64,000 nucleotides of DNA, from IMG/VR virus record IMGVR_UViG_3300042876_000060, positions 23,524-87,523 of that record. One strand, 5' to 3'. Shown in pieces: positions 47,143 to 55,454 of this stretch. The stretch is from a virus. Every line of letters starts with the position of its first letter. Positions within the stretch are counted from its first letter, which is position 1. Both the position numbers and the translations under genes were made by a program. Below the pieces are notes generated by a model, which was given only the letters and a program-made list of their open reading frames with translations, had not been told where the DNA came from and searched no databases.

Positions 47143-47697
47143 ATGGCAATAGATGTAATGATTGATATCGAATCACTGGACACGACTCCTGATTGTGTTA
47201 TACTCACAATTGGTGCAGTGTTGTTCGATCCAAGAGGTAGTGGTATCATCGACAAGATCGAAATTAGACCTACAATCGAAGACCAAACAGAAATCTACAA
47301 TCGTAGCATTAATGACGGTACGATGGAATGGTGGGGTAAACAAAGCCCAGAAGCAATTGAAGAAGCTATGGGTGATAGAGATCGTGTGTCATTTAGTGAA
47401 GCTATGGATCAACTGTACAAGTTCTGCTGGAATCGCAGTAAAGGTGCGTGGAGTAACGGTGCAAGTTTTGACGTTGTAGTTATGGATCATGCATGGAAAC
47501 AACTTGGTAAAAACACTCCCTGGAACTTCTGGGATATCAGAGACACACGAACATTGTATGATATTACCAGTGTCAAACTAAAAGACGGTGGACACGTGAC
47601 TTCACACAAAGCTGTAGAAGATGCTGAACGACAAGCTATTGTTGTACAGCAGGGCTATCTCAAGTTAATCAAAGCAGGATTAGTAGCACCGCGATGA
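47143..47697 (+). CDS. dexA: DnaQ-fold 3'-5' exonuclease (DexA-like)
   Basis: 184 aa (T4 DexA 227). Exo I MIDIESLDTTPDCVI with the DxE pair, EWWGKQSPEA, Exo II SNGASFDVVVMD, Exo III HKAVEDAERQA with H and D. Likely degrades ssDNA/host DNA. Ribosome site AAAGGAA. Coupled to the next gene by ATGA. Confidence 0.85.
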   Translation: MAIDVMIDIESLDTTPDCVILTIGAVLFDPRGSGIIDKIEIRPTIEDQTEIYNRSINDGTMEWWGKQSPEAIEEAMGDRDRVSFSEAMDQLYKFCWNRSKGAWSNGASFDVVVMDHAWKQLGKNTPWNFWDIRDTRTLYDITSVKLKDGGHVTSHKAVEDAERQAIVVQQGYLKLIKAGLVAPR

Positions 47698-48269
47698 AAT
47701 TTAACTCAGACATTGACATTGACTTCGGTGACAGAGAAAAGATTCTTGCTCACCTCAAGCACGTACCTGCGGCAATGCGCAATGTCAGACCAATTCGCAA
47801 ACACGCAACTGGCATTCATGTAACAGATGTACCCTTCGATGCAGTACACAATATTGCATCGATTGATTACACTGAGGCAGAAAAACGTGGCTATCTCAAA
47901 CTAGACTTATTGAACGTTCATGTATATGAACAAGTGCGTGACGAGGAACATCTTGTTTCATTAATGCGTACACCTAACTGGGATAAACTGAATGATCCTA
48001 AGTTCGTTGAGAAATTGATTCACTTGGGTAATCACTATCAGAACATGAAGAAGATGCCTGAGCCAGTCGATAGTGTAACTCGCTTGGCAATGCTATTAGC
48101 TGTCATTCGTCCTGGCAAGAAGCATTTGATGGGTAAACGCTGGATCGAAGTAGGTGCAAGTGTTTGGGATAAGGGTTCTGATGGTTATACGTTTAAGCAA
48201 GCTCACGCAATTGCCTACGCACATCTAGTAGTCGTCCACATGAATCTACTAGAAGAACAAGGACATTAA
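47694..48269 (+). CDS. Mini C-family polymerase-like protein
   Basis: 191 aa. Motifs in order recall bacterial DNA polymerase III alpha: NSDIDIDFGDREKIL (PDIDIDF palm motif), KHATGIHV (the RH..HAAGVV region), IDYTEAEKRGYLKLDLLNV (the M..VE..GLVKFDFLGL motif) and IRPGKKH. The fingers, PHP and tau-binding parts are absent. Whether it polymerises, binds DNA or is a decoy is unknown. Widespread in T4-like phages as a hypothetical protein, from memory. Confidence 0.6.
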   Translation: MKFNSDIDIDFGDREKILAHLKHVPAAMRNVRPIRKHATGIHVTDVPFDAVHNIASIDYTEAEKRGYLKLDLLNVHVYEQVRDEEHLVSLMRTPNWDKLNDPKFVEKLIHLGNHYQNMKKMPEPVDSVTRLAMLLAVIRPGKKHLMGKRWIEVGASVWDKGSDGYTFKQAHAIAYAHLVVVHMNLLEEQGH

Positions 48270-48700
48270 GGTAGACGTTTAACTAGTGTGATTGAACGGC
48301 GTTTGCTACGGCGTTTGTTCAATTCTGTCATGCTACACGTAGGACCGTGTACAATTACTAGACTTTTATTATTGAATGTTCGTAGATAGGGCCTGAAAAT
48401 GGCCCATTCGTCTTTTAAGAACAAGTTGATAGGTATAAGTCTGTTGCTTTCCCACCACCATATATCTCCTAGTTCTAGGAAACGTTCTTTTACGGCGGAG
48501 TCGATAATCGCCCCGTAGTCGTATATAGTGGTGACAACATCATCACGGTTTTGAACGATTCCAACATAATCTTGGTTGGCGTACGAACAAACAGTAATGA
48601 ACGGGTGGTTTTCGCTTAGGCGTTTGAAGAACTCATTTTGAATCACAGAGTATTTATTATCGGGCAAAAGAAACATAAATATAATATTAGGAGCCCACAT
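48266..48700 (-). CDS. Conserved phage protein on the minus strand
   Basis: 144 aa (an ATG at 48676 would give 136). VVTTIYDYGAIIDSAVKERF, GDIWWWESNRLIPINLFLK and a very basic end LNKRRSKRRSITLVKRLP. The WWWESNR..PI motif and SKRRSITLV tail recur in T4-like phages, from memory. The tail suggests nucleic-acid contact. It converges with the 47694 gene (four-base overlap) and is divergent from 48702. No Shine-Dalgarno found. Confidence 0.6.
   Translation of the reverse strand: MWAPNIIFMFLLPDNKYSVIQNEFFKRLSENHPFITVCSYANQDYVGIVQNRDDVVTTIYDYGAIIDSAVKERFLELGDIWWWESNRLIPINLFLKDEWAIFRPYLRTFNNKSLVIVHGPTCSMTELNKRRSKRRSITLVKRLP
48674..48681 (+). promoter_or_regulatory. Late-promoter motif CATAAATA
   Basis: 20 bases before the GTG start at 48702, followed by an AGGAG ribosome site. 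Confidence 0.62.
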
Positions 48701-48701
48701 A

Positions 48702-49469
48702 GTGTATTCAACATCAGTCTTTCTCTATACGCAACGTCAAATTGTTGTCTTACTCACGGGCTTATCACCGAGGAAATATATGCCAGTCTACGCTAAACCG
48801 TTAACTTTACACAAAGGGGTTGATAATCAACTACAATTCCAGTTCTTGAACCAAGAGCAAAAGCCAGTTGATATCACGGGTAAAGAGATTACTTGTCGTA
48901 TTCTGAACTATGAGGGCAATGAACTTCTATTACAGAAGGCTCTTACTCCTCAATTTGCTGCAACTGGCATCACATCCTTGTTCCTCAATGCTGCGGACCT
49001 TGTTAATATCGATGCTCAGAAGTGCTATTATACACTAGAGATTCCAGTGGGTTCATTTGACTTCCCTGTATTCGTAGATAGCAACGCAGGTGGTAGAGGT
49101 GATCTAAACATCGTCAACAGTATCTTGCCTAGCTTTGTTCCATCACAATCAGTTACTATCCCTACAGGACAGATTTTCCCTAATACTGCAAACAATAGCA
49201 ATTCGAATAGTGTTACATACTTCACTAGCGTGATTACCACTGATGATAATCCTATCTTGTCTATTCAAGCTCAATTCACCCAATTCTATGGTAATCTTAC
49301 TATTCAAGGGTCTACTATCGTTGATGGTGATTGGTATACTATTGTCACAGACAACAACTTAGCGAATGTATCTGATACAAAGGGTTATGTGGTCAATGGA
49401 TTCCATCCTTATGTACGTGCTGTATTTCAGAGTAATGCGGGCGCAGTGACTAACATATTGGCTAGATAA
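48702..49469 (+). CDS. Virion structural protein
   Basis: 255 aa from GTG at 48702 (AGGAG nine bases upstream); an in-frame ATG lies at 48780 (MPVYAK). YSTSVFLYTQRQIVVL, YMPVYAKPLTLHKGVDNQLQF and QFLNQEQKPVDITGKEIT are typical of a beta-rich structural protein family in environmental T4-like phages. C-terminal discoidin-like beta domain (ILSIQAQFTQFYGNLTIQGS). Probably tail or neck. Late expression. Confidence 0.7.
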   Translation: MYSTSVFLYTQRQIVVLLTGLSPRKYMPVYAKPLTLHKGVDNQLQFQFLNQEQKPVDITGKEITCRILNYEGNELLLQKALTPQFAATGITSLFLNAADLVNIDAQKCYYTLEIPVGSFDFPVFVDSNAGGRGDLNIVNSILPSFVPSQSVTIPTGQIFPNTANNSNSNSVTYFTSVITTDDNPILSIQAQFTQFYGNLTIQGSTIVDGDWYTIVTDNNLANVSDTKGYVVNGFHPYVRAVFQSNAGAVTNILAR

Positions 49470-49482
49470 GCGTCCTATTGTC

Positions 49483-49511
49483 TTGATTACTCAAGACAGT
49501 CCTGTTATACT
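49483..49511 (+). promoter_or_regulatory. Promoter with +1 at the primase start codon
   Basis: TTGATT, 17 bp, TATACT (49506-49511); six bases later is the GTG at 49518, with no Shine-Dalgarno. Predicts a leaderless primase mRNA. Confidence 0.65.
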
Positions 49512-49517
49512 ATCAAT

Positions 49518-50501
49518 GTGTTTGATATATTAACTATTATTCCCGGTAAAAAGAAGCTCACAGGCAGTGGTTGGACTAGTTTCAATGCTGTGTGTTGCAG
49601 CCACTTTGGACATAAGCCTGATCGCAGAATGCGAGGTGGGTTGAAGTTTGACGGTCAAACGAACTGGACTATGCATTGCTTCAACTGTGGGTTCAAGTGC
49701 AACTTCACAATGGGCAGAAGTATCTCACAGAAAACCCGTAATCTATTGAGTTGGTGTGGCATTGACGATCTTGAAATTCAACGATGGAGCTTTGAAAGTC
49801 TACAGAATAAAGACTTACTAGACTTCACACAGACAACAACCAAAAGAGTCAAGATCAAGTTTGGTGAGCAGAAACTACCTACAGGAGCAGTCGATCTTAA
49901 CTTAGAAGATCCTAATCATTTCAAATACATCGAGTACTTAGAAAAACGAGGCATCGAATACGATAGCTATCCTTTCAAAGTAACACCAAATGATATTGGA
50001 CGAAACAAGAACAGAATCATTGTACCATACTTCTACAAAGACAAAGTAGTAGGTCACACAAGTAGATACACTGACGATAAGATTCCCAAGTACATTAACA
50101 TTCAACAGCCTGGTTATGTCTTCAATATTGACACACAAAAAGAAGATTGGCAAGTATGTATTGTAACCGAAGGTATCTTCGATGCATTAAGTATCAACGG
50201 CGTTGCACTGATGCACGATGATATCAGTAACGAACAAGCACAGTTAATTGCACAACTAAACAGACCAGTCATTGTTGTTCCAGACTATGACAAGACAGGA
50301 TTAAAGATCATTGATAGAGCATTGGAATTAGGGTATCAAGTTAGTTTACCCCCTTGGTCTAGTGACGTTAAAGACGTTAACGATGCTATCAATAAATATG
50401 GCAAGCTGCCGACCTTGTTAAGTATATTACAAAACGCAACAAACAGTAAGATTAAGATTGAATTAAGGAAGAAACAAATTGGCAAACAAAAAGGATTCTA
50501 A
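49518..50501 (+). CDS. 61: DNA primase (gp61-like)
   Basis: Synthesises RNA primers for lagging-strand replication with the gp41 helicase. 327 aa (T4 gp61 342). N-terminal zinc region CCSHFGHKPD..MHCFNCGFKCNF, then Toprim elements VTEGIFDAL and VVPDYDKTG. GTG start. The last 23 bases overlap the helicase gene, coupling the two primosome subunits. Confidence 0.9.
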   Translation: MFDILTIIPGKKKLTGSGWTSFNAVCCSHFGHKPDRRMRGGLKFDGQTNWTMHCFNCGFKCNFTMGRSISQKTRNLLSWCGIDDLEIQRWSFESLQNKDLLDFTQTTTKRVKIKFGEQKLPTGAVDLNLEDPNHFKYIEYLEKRGIEYDSYPFKVTPNDIGRNKNRIIVPYFYKDKVVGHTSRYTDDKIPKYINIQQPGYVFNIDTQKEDWQVCIVTEGIFDALSINGVALMHDDISNEQAQLIAQLNRPVIVVPDYDKTGLKIIDRALELGYQVSLPPWSSDVKDVNDAINKYGKLPTLLSILQNATNSKIKIELRKKQIGKQKGF

Positions 50502-51942
50502 GCCTAAACTAGAATACACAACAGACGTACAGAAATTGTTCTTACGTATGATGCTGTCCAACGCAGAATTATATACACGTGTCGCTAACATTATCAACCC
50601 TGCAAACTTTGACAAGTCACTGAGACCAGTAGTAGAAGCATTCAAAGAAAACACAGAAAAATACAGCACTATCCCTGATCCACAACTGTTAGAAGCAACG
50701 ACAGGGGTCAAACTAGAAACTATCCCTGAACTTAATGAAGGTCACTATGACTGGTTCTTGGATGAGTTTGAATCTTTCACTCGTAGACAAGAACTAGAAC
50801 GTGCGATTCTAACAGCGGCTGACTTACTTGAGAAAGGTGAGTTTGATCCAGTTGAGAAACTAATCAAAGACGCGGTTCAGATTAGCTTGCAACGTGACAT
50901 GGGTACTGATTACTTTGCTGATCCTGCAATGCGTATCAACAAGTATTTCAATGCAGGTGGTCAAGTATCTACAGGTTGGCCTCAGATGGATAAGCTATTG
51001 TATGGTGGTTTCAGTCGTGGTGAGTTGAACATCTTCGCAGGTGGCTCGGGTTCAGGTAAGTCATTGGTCATGATGAACATGGCTTTGAATTGGCTGCAAC
51101 AAGGTATGAGTGGTGTTTATATCTCACTGGAACTTTCAGAAGAATTGACCTCATTGCGTACTGATGCGATGTTGACAATGATGAGTACAAAGGATATTCG
51201 TAAGGATATCGATACTACTGCCCTCAAAGTCAAGATGACTGGTAAGAAAGCCGGTCAATATCGTGTTAAGGGTATGCCTGCTCAAAGTAACGTAAACGAC
51301 ATTCGTTCATACTTGAAAGAAGTACAGATTCAGACAGGTATCAAAGTTGACTTTGTGATGGTTGACTATCTTGACTTGGTTATGCCAGTGTCAGTTAAAG
51401 TCAGTCCCAACGATCAGTTCATTAAAGACAAGTACGTAGCAGAAGAATTGCGTAACTTAGCTAAGGAACTTGGTATCTTGTTAGTTACTGCTTCTCAATT
51501 GAACCGTACTGCGGTCGATGAAATTGAATTCGATCATAGTCACATTGCAGGTGGTATCTCAAAGATTAACACAGCAGATAACGTGTTTGGTATTTTTACA
51601 AGTCGTAGTATGCGCGAACGTGGTAAGTATCAGATTCAGTGTATGAAGTCGCGCAGTTCGACAGGTGTGGGTCAGAAGATTGACTTGGACTATAACATCG
51701 AAACTATGCGTATTTCTGACAGTGATCCAGATGATTATGCAGCACAGCAAGCGAAGTACAAGCCTGCACCAAGCCCCAATGACATTATGAGTAGACTAAA
51801 GCCTCAATCTACATTAGTATCGTCAGATCCTATCATCGATCAAACTACAGGTGAAGTGCTAGAACCTGTACAAAAACGAGTAACTGCAAACGTAACCGGT
51901 GGTAATAAGCTCAAATCACTATTGAACGATTTGAAGAAATAA
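50479..51942 (+). CDS. 41: Replicative DNA helicase (gp41-like, DnaB family)
   Basis: 487 aa (T4 gp41 475). TTG start inside the primase gene. Helical N-terminal domain, linker, then the RecA-like motor: STGWPQMDKLLYGGFSRGEL, Walker A GGSGSGKS (about 190-197), Walker B FVMVDYLDL, and LLVTASQLNR. Forms the primosome with gp61. The C-terminus is Pro/Asn-rich as usual. Confidence 0.94.
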   Translation: MANKKDSKPKLEYTTDVQKLFLRMMLSNAELYTRVANIINPANFDKSLRPVVEAFKENTEKYSTIPDPQLLEATTGVKLETIPELNEGHYDWFLDEFESFTRRQELERAILTAADLLEKGEFDPVEKLIKDAVQISLQRDMGTDYFADPAMRINKYFNAGGQVSTGWPQMDKLLYGGFSRGELNIFAGGSGSGKSLVMMNMALNWLQQGMSGVYISLELSEELTSLRTDAMLTMMSTKDIRKDIDTTALKVKMTGKKAGQYRVKGMPAQSNVNDIRSYLKEVQIQTGIKVDFVMVDYLDLVMPVSVKVSPNDQFIKDKYVAEELRNLAKELGILLVTASQLNRTAVDEIEFDHSHIAGGISKINTADNVFGIFTSRSMRERGKYQIQCMKSRSSTGVGQKIDLDYNIETMRISDSDPDDYAAQQAKYKPAPSPNDIMSRLKPQSTLVSSDPIIDQTTGEVLEPVQKRVTANVTGGNKLKSLLNDLKK

Positions 51943-51944
51943 AT

Positions 51945-51952
51945 CATAAATA
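51945..51952 (+). promoter_or_regulatory. Late-promoter motif CATAAATA
   Basis: Three bases after the helicase stop and 18 bases before the ATG at 51971. Confidence 0.65.
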
Positions 51953-51970
51953 CTATTAGGAACACATTAT

Positions 51971-52207
51971 ATGCAACGCAACACTAGGTCCTTGCTGGAA
52001 GAACTTGAGTCAATCGGTCAAACTCGTGATACTAATCATATCATTGAAAGCCGTGCCCATAACATCATTACTAGTGCAATAAACTTGCTAGAAATGATTA
52101 ACAAACACTATGATCCAGAGAAGGCCGCGATCCTAGAGCGCAAGCTATTAGGTGCTATCAAGGCCAGAGATCAGGGAAAGTTTAGCAAAAGTATCCAAAA
52201 AAAGTGA
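51971..52207 (+). CDS. Conserved small late protein, 78 aa
   Basis: RNTRSLLEELESI..DTNHIIESRAHNIITSAINLLEMI and LERKLLGAIKARDQGKF. Helical and basic at the end (SIQKK). Similar proteins follow gp41 or structural genes in other T4-like phages, from memory. Late motif upstream, with AGGAA as ribosome site. Role unknown. Confidence 0.62.
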   Translation: MQRNTRSLLEELESIGQTRDTNHIIESRAHNIITSAINLLEMINKHYDPEKAAILERKLLGAIKARDQGKFSKSIQKK

Positions 52208-52235
52208 GCCAAAACCGACGTTTTTTTGTATCAGG

Positions 52236-52265
52236 CATAAATATATTCATGAAGCAGTAGGCTTC
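52236..52265 (+). promoter_or_regulatory. Late promoter and leader hairpin
   Basis: CATAAATA (52236-52243) followed by GAAGC-AGTAG-GCTTC (52251-52265) near the predicted 5' end, which would protect the mRNA of the 122-aa virion gene. Confidence 0.65.
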
Positions 52266-52288
52266 AACACATTTAAAGGAATATTAAA

Positions 52289-52657
52289 ATGGCACAATTT
52301 ACACGTACACATGGTGACTATCAACCAGTAAGCGTCTATGACGCATTCGGCTACACAGTTGGCGCAGTTAACGCTGTTACATCAGCAGCTACAGTTCAAC
52401 CTCAAGGTCCTAAGCTAGACTTCTTCACAGTTACAGCTTCTGGCGCTTTCACTACAACTCAAATCAACACTCTAGTTCAAACAATTCAACAATTGGCTAC
52501 TGTTTATTTGTATGAGTACACAGACGCTTCTAATGACACATTAGCAGTTGCTGTTTACCCAGTAGGCGCTTGGGACACTACAGCACTTGACGCAGCTTTC
52601 ACAGCAGCAGGTGTTGCTAGTACAACTACTACAGCTACAGCTACATTCACTGGTTAA
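52289..52657 (+). CDS. Probable abundant virion protein, 122 aa
   Basis: Ala/Thr/Val-rich, no Cys or Met apart from the start; AQFTRTHGDYQPVSVYDAFG, then a beta-rich body with repeated TTTATATFT at the end. It has a dedicated late promoter, 5' hairpin, strong AAAGGAA ribosome site and its own terminator, the signature of a highly expressed single gene. A head decoration or small tail protein is likely; which one is unknown. Confidence 0.65.
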   Translation: MAQFTRTHGDYQPVSVYDAFGYTVGAVNAVTSAATVQPQGPKLDFFTVTASGAFTTTQINTLVQTIQQLATVYLYEYTDASNDTLAVAVYPVGAWDTTALDAAFTAAGVASTTTTATATFTG

Positions 52658-52675
52658 TCACTAGTCAATTGAAAG

Positions 52676-52701
52676 AACCCGAGAATTTCTCGGGTTTTTT
52701 T
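52676..52701 (+). terminator. Intrinsic terminator
   Basis: AACCCGAGA-ATT-TCTCGGGTT followed by five Ts; nine perfect pairs. Confidence 0.95.
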
Positions 52702-52707
52702 ACGGCT

Positions 52708-52715
52708 GTTAAATA
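52708..52715 (+). promoter_or_regulatory. Late-like motif GTTAAATA
   Basis: Five bases before the ATG at 52721, so +1 would be the start codon; no Shine-Dalgarno. One base differs from the usual core. Confidence 0.45.
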
Positions 52716-52720
52716 GTAGT

Positions 52721-53176
52721 ATGAGCTATACATTAACTTGCTACACGTTGTTTGATATTACCCCAACAGGTGTATTAAACCGTAGCCGATCTCAGGATCA
52801 GATAAATCCAGAGTGGCTGTACAAGCGCAATACACAGTGTAATTTTGATACTATCATCCAAGCTATCTCATTACGTTCCCTTCCAGAAGTTACTCGTAAC
52901 CCAGAAAAGATGAAGATCCGATTTGATGAGTTAGACAATTTTGGATTCTTATTTCAGCAAGTAGAAGATGAACAATATGACTGTTGGTCTTTCGACTTTG
53001 AAGTTCCGCACATTAGCGTTTTTGATGACGGTATAACTGAATTAGGTGCATTGTACACTGATTGCGATAGAATCCCAATGATATTGTGCAAAACTGAGTG
53101 GGAAAAACTTCCTAACTTCTTAGATACATCAGATGAACTAAGGAACATTTACTTTAAAGTGATAAGCAATGATTAA
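52721..53176 (+). CDS. Conserved-looking late protein, 151 aa
   Basis: YTLTCYTLFDITPTGVLNRS opens the protein, followed by WLYKRNTQCNFDTIIQAISLRS and a C-terminal segment of acidic strands. The opening motif recurs in unnamed phage proteins next to structural genes. Not assigned. Overlaps the next gene by eight bases. Confidence 0.6.
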   Translation: MSYTLTCYTLFDITPTGVLNRSRSQDQINPEWLYKRNTQCNFDTIIQAISLRSLPEVTRNPEKMKIRFDELDNFGFLFQQVEDEQYDCWSFDFEVPHISVFDDGITELGALYTDCDRIPMILCKTEWEKLPNFLDTSDELRNIYFKVISND

Positions 53177-53642
53177 TGACAAGACAATCAACCGTATAAC
53201 CAAAGCTATACCAAAGAAAGTTATGGCAGAATTACAGGACCTGAGCATTATTTCAGACGGTCCTGGATCGTATTGCATGTACAATCTATACCATATTAAG
53301 AAACAAGGTGAGACATTCATTGTATCTAGCGAGACTTCTTCTTTGGAACAACCATTCAACACGCTCAAAAGCGCAGCAACGTGGTGTAGTTATGATAAAC
53401 GAAACCGCATTGCAGAGGCTAAGAGAATCATTATTCTAGACTTCAAACTGAGTAGTGTTGAAGCCGATATTACTTTGCATACTACGTTGTTGAAACGAGC
53501 AAAAACCGCAGATGACAAGTTAATATATGCTGCTAAATTAACTGAAGAAAAACTGAAGAAAAAGCAGATTGCAGAAGAATTGAATGGATTCATCAATGAA
53601 TCTATGTCATGGCAAGCGAGAAGATGGAATAAAAAACCATAA
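53169..53642 (+). CDS. Conserved-looking protein, 157 aa
   Basis: DKTINRITKAIPKKVMAELQ start, a FNTLKSAATWCSYDKRNRI centre and a long charged C-terminal helix (LLKRAKTADDKLIYAAKLTE..) ending SMSWQARRWNKKP. Possibly a virion-assembly or capsid-associated protein from its place among late genes. Not assigned. Confidence 0.58.
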   Translation: MINDKTINRITKAIPKKVMAELQDLSIISDGPGSYCMYNLYHIKKQGETFIVSSETSSLEQPFNTLKSAATWCSYDKRNRIAEAKRIIILDFKLSSVEADITLHTTLLKRAKTADDKLIYAAKLTEEKLKKKQIAEELNGFINESMSWQARRWNKKP

Positions 53643-53657
53643 CATTAAGCCATAAAT

Positions 53658-53665
53658 GATAAATA
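53658..53665 (+). promoter_or_regulatory. Late-promoter motif GATAAATA
   Basis: 28 bases upstream of the ATG at 53694; a near copy (CATAAATG) precedes it at 53651. Confidence 0.62.
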
Positions 53666-53693
53666 CTTTATATTAGTCTTGGAACCCACAACT

Positions 53694-54422
53694 ATGAAAT
53701 TAACTGAATTCGATAACAAAAAAATTGCTACAGCATCACGTGCTTTAAACGAGCATTATGAAATGCCATTCAACGTAGCAAAAATGCCAATGGACGCTAC
53801 TAAAGCCATGCTACGTAAAGTACGTGGATTGATGAGCGAGTCTAAGCAATCACCTAACTTCTATAGAGAGCAAACAAGCCCTTCTTATATGAAGATGGTA
53901 TTCATGGAACAAGCATTGTCGGCACACTTTGCTGAACTAAGCGCACGTCCTAAAGCACGTATCGTTGTTGAGAACGAAGAAATCGAGAAGTCACAAGTTT
54001 ACTTGGCTGCTCAAGACCTTTCTGATTCTGTACAGAAGATGTTAGAAGAAGTTGGTCAGATGCAAGTTAAAGAACTTCCTGCTCTTGTAACAAGTATTGA
54101 ATCCGAAATTGGCGTATCTGAAAGCCAAGCATTCAATGACCAAGTTACTCAACAATTGTCTACTCTAGCATCTACATTGTCAGAAGTACAAGCTGGCTTG
54201 AAGTCAGCAGTTAACTCATTGACTGGTCAAGGTGACATGGGTGCAGAAGCATTTGGTACAGATGATCTAGGCGCTGAAGGTGACATTGATGCTGGTATGG
54301 ATGATTTAGACGCAGGCATGGACGATATTGATGCTGGTATGGATGACATGGGTGCTGATCTTGGTCCCGTAGAAGAACCAGAAATCGAGCCAGTCGGCGG
54401 AGTTGGTAGAGCAAAGAGATAA
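53694..54422 (+). CDS. Putative prohead core/assembly protein
   Basis: 242 aa from the ATG at 53694. Helical body (KLTEFDNKKIATASRALNEH; SPSYMKMVFMEQALSAHF; QDLSDSVQKMLEEVGQMQ) and an acidic tail made of three DAGMDDx repeats. Acidic, helical, repeat-containing and late-expressed, as expected for a scaffold or core protein; I recall the SPSYMK.VFMEQAL motif in other T4-like phages without a proven role. Confidence 0.55.
   Translation: MKLTEFDNKKIATASRALNEHYEMPFNVAKMPMDATKAMLRKVRGLMSESKQSPNFYREQTSPSYMKMVFMEQALSAHFAELSARPKARIVVENEEIEKSQVYLAAQDLSDSVQKMLEEVGQMQVKELPALVTSIESEIGVSESQAFNDQVTQQLSTLASTLSEVQAGLKSAVNSLTGQGDMGAEAFGTDDLGAEGDIDAGMDDLDAGMDDIDAGMDDMGADLGPVEEPEIEPVGGVGRAKR
54288..54350 (+). 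repeat. Three tandem 21-bp coding repeats
   Basis: Units 54288-54308, 54309-54329 and 54330-54350 each encode DAGMDD plus one residue. Synonymous differences between units show they are kept at protein level. Confidence 0.85.
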
Positions 54423-54427
54423 TCTCA

Positions 54428-54757
54428 ATGTTTCTATACGAACTAGCTGGTCCTGATCCTCTAACCATCAGACTTATTGCTGTTCTCGGTCAGTTGAAAA
54501 GCAACATCGAGAGTGGCAAAGAAAAGTCTGATTGGACTACCGACGAGCTTATTCAATATTTGGATGACAGCGGAATCATATTAGACAAATCTAATTTGTT
54601 TGATTTGGTCAAAACTCCCCCACTCAATAACATTATCACTAACATCCAAGGTGATAGTGTTATCTTTAAAGGCCAACAAGAGATGTCTAACACATCTAAT
54701 GACGAAACAAAAAGTCAAGAAATCGTCAATCAAATGGCTAAATCAGCAATGAAGTAA
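54428..54757 (+). CDS. Conserved-looking late protein, 109 aa
   Basis: FLYELAGPDPLTIRLIAVLG, then DWTTDELIQYLDDSGIILDK, NLFDLVKTPPLNNIITNIQG and VIFKGQ. The PPLN.II.NIQGD.V.FKG motif is familiar from T4-like phages, role unknown. Follows the core-like gene by five bases and touches iscA (TAATG). Confidence 0.6.
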   Translation: MFLYELAGPDPLTIRLIAVLGQLKSNIESGKEKSDWTTDELIQYLDDSGIILDKSNLFDLVKTPPLNNIITNIQGDSVIFKGQQEMSNTSNDETKSQEIVNQMAKSAMK

Positions 54758-55077
54758 TGATAACTCTTACTGACAAAGCAAGCAAAAAAGTACAACAAAC
54801 ACTCGCCAAGCGAGGCAAAGGCATAGGAATCAGAATAGGCGTCAAGACGACAGGCTGTTCTGGTTTAGCCTATGTACTTGAGTACGTTGACCAACCCTTC
54901 CCCGAAGATATAAAAATAGACTGCGAAGGGTGTAGTTTATTTGTGGATCCTAAAAGCTGTGCATATATACAGAACATGACAATTGACTATGTACGTAACG
55001 GACTGAATGAGGGATTTGAGTTTAGAAATCCCAACGAACGTGATAGATGTGGTTGTGGAGAAAGTTTCAGAGTATAA
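54757..55077 (+). CDS. iscA: A-type iron-sulfur carrier (IscA/HesB-like)
   Basis: 106 aa, full length. Carries the three cluster-binding cysteines C34 (TGCSG), C98 and C100 (RCGCGESF), spacing as in E. coli IscA. Accepts Fe-S clusters from the IscU scaffold and passes them on. Forms an overlapping pair with iscU. Phage-encoded A-type carriers are known as auxiliary metabolic genes. Client protein here unknown. Confidence 0.92.
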   Translation: MITLTDKASKKVQQTLAKRGKGIGIRIGVKTTGCSGLAYVLEYVDQPFPEDIKIDCEGCSLFVDPKSCAYIQNMTIDYVRNGLNEGFEFRNPNERDRCGCGESFRV

Positions 55078-55454
55078 TGGCTTATTCAGACAAAGTAGTA
55101 GATCACTACGAAAATCCACGCAACGTGGGTAAATTCGAAATAGACGATACTGTTGGTACAGGTATGGTTGGAGCACCCGCATGTGGTGACGTAATGAAAT
55201 TACAGATTAAGGTAGATGAAAATGGCATTATTAGAGATGCTCGTTTCAAGACATATGGATGCGGTTCAGCAATCGCCAGTTCGAGTCTTGTCACTGAGAT
55301 GGTTAAGGGAATGCATTTGGATGATGCTGTTAACATTCGTAATAGCCAAATCGCCGAAGAATTAGCATTACCACCAGTTAAGATACATTGTTCTATCTTA
55401 GCAGAAGATGCAATCAAAGCTGCGGTAGAAGACTATCGAAAGAAGCATCCATGA
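55077..55454 (+). CDS. iscU: Iron-sulfur scaffold protein IscU
   Basis: 125 aa from the ATG at 55077 (MAYSDKVVDHYENPRNVG, the family start). Very close to proteobacterial IscU throughout: C36 and D38 in APACGD, C62 in YGCGSA, H104-C105 in KIHCSIL, and the HscA-binding LPPVK (98-102). All functional residues are present, so it should work as a scaffold with host IscS/HscAB. Starts on the last base of the iscA stop; overlaps the next gene by ATGA. Strong similarity suggests recent acquisition from a bacterial host. Confidence 0.95.
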   Translation: MAYSDKVVDHYENPRNVGKFEIDDTVGTGMVGAPACGDVMKLQIKVDENGIIRDARFKTYGCGSAIASSSLVTEMVKGMHLDDAVNIRNSQIAEELALPPVKIHCSILAEDAIKAAVEDYRKKHP

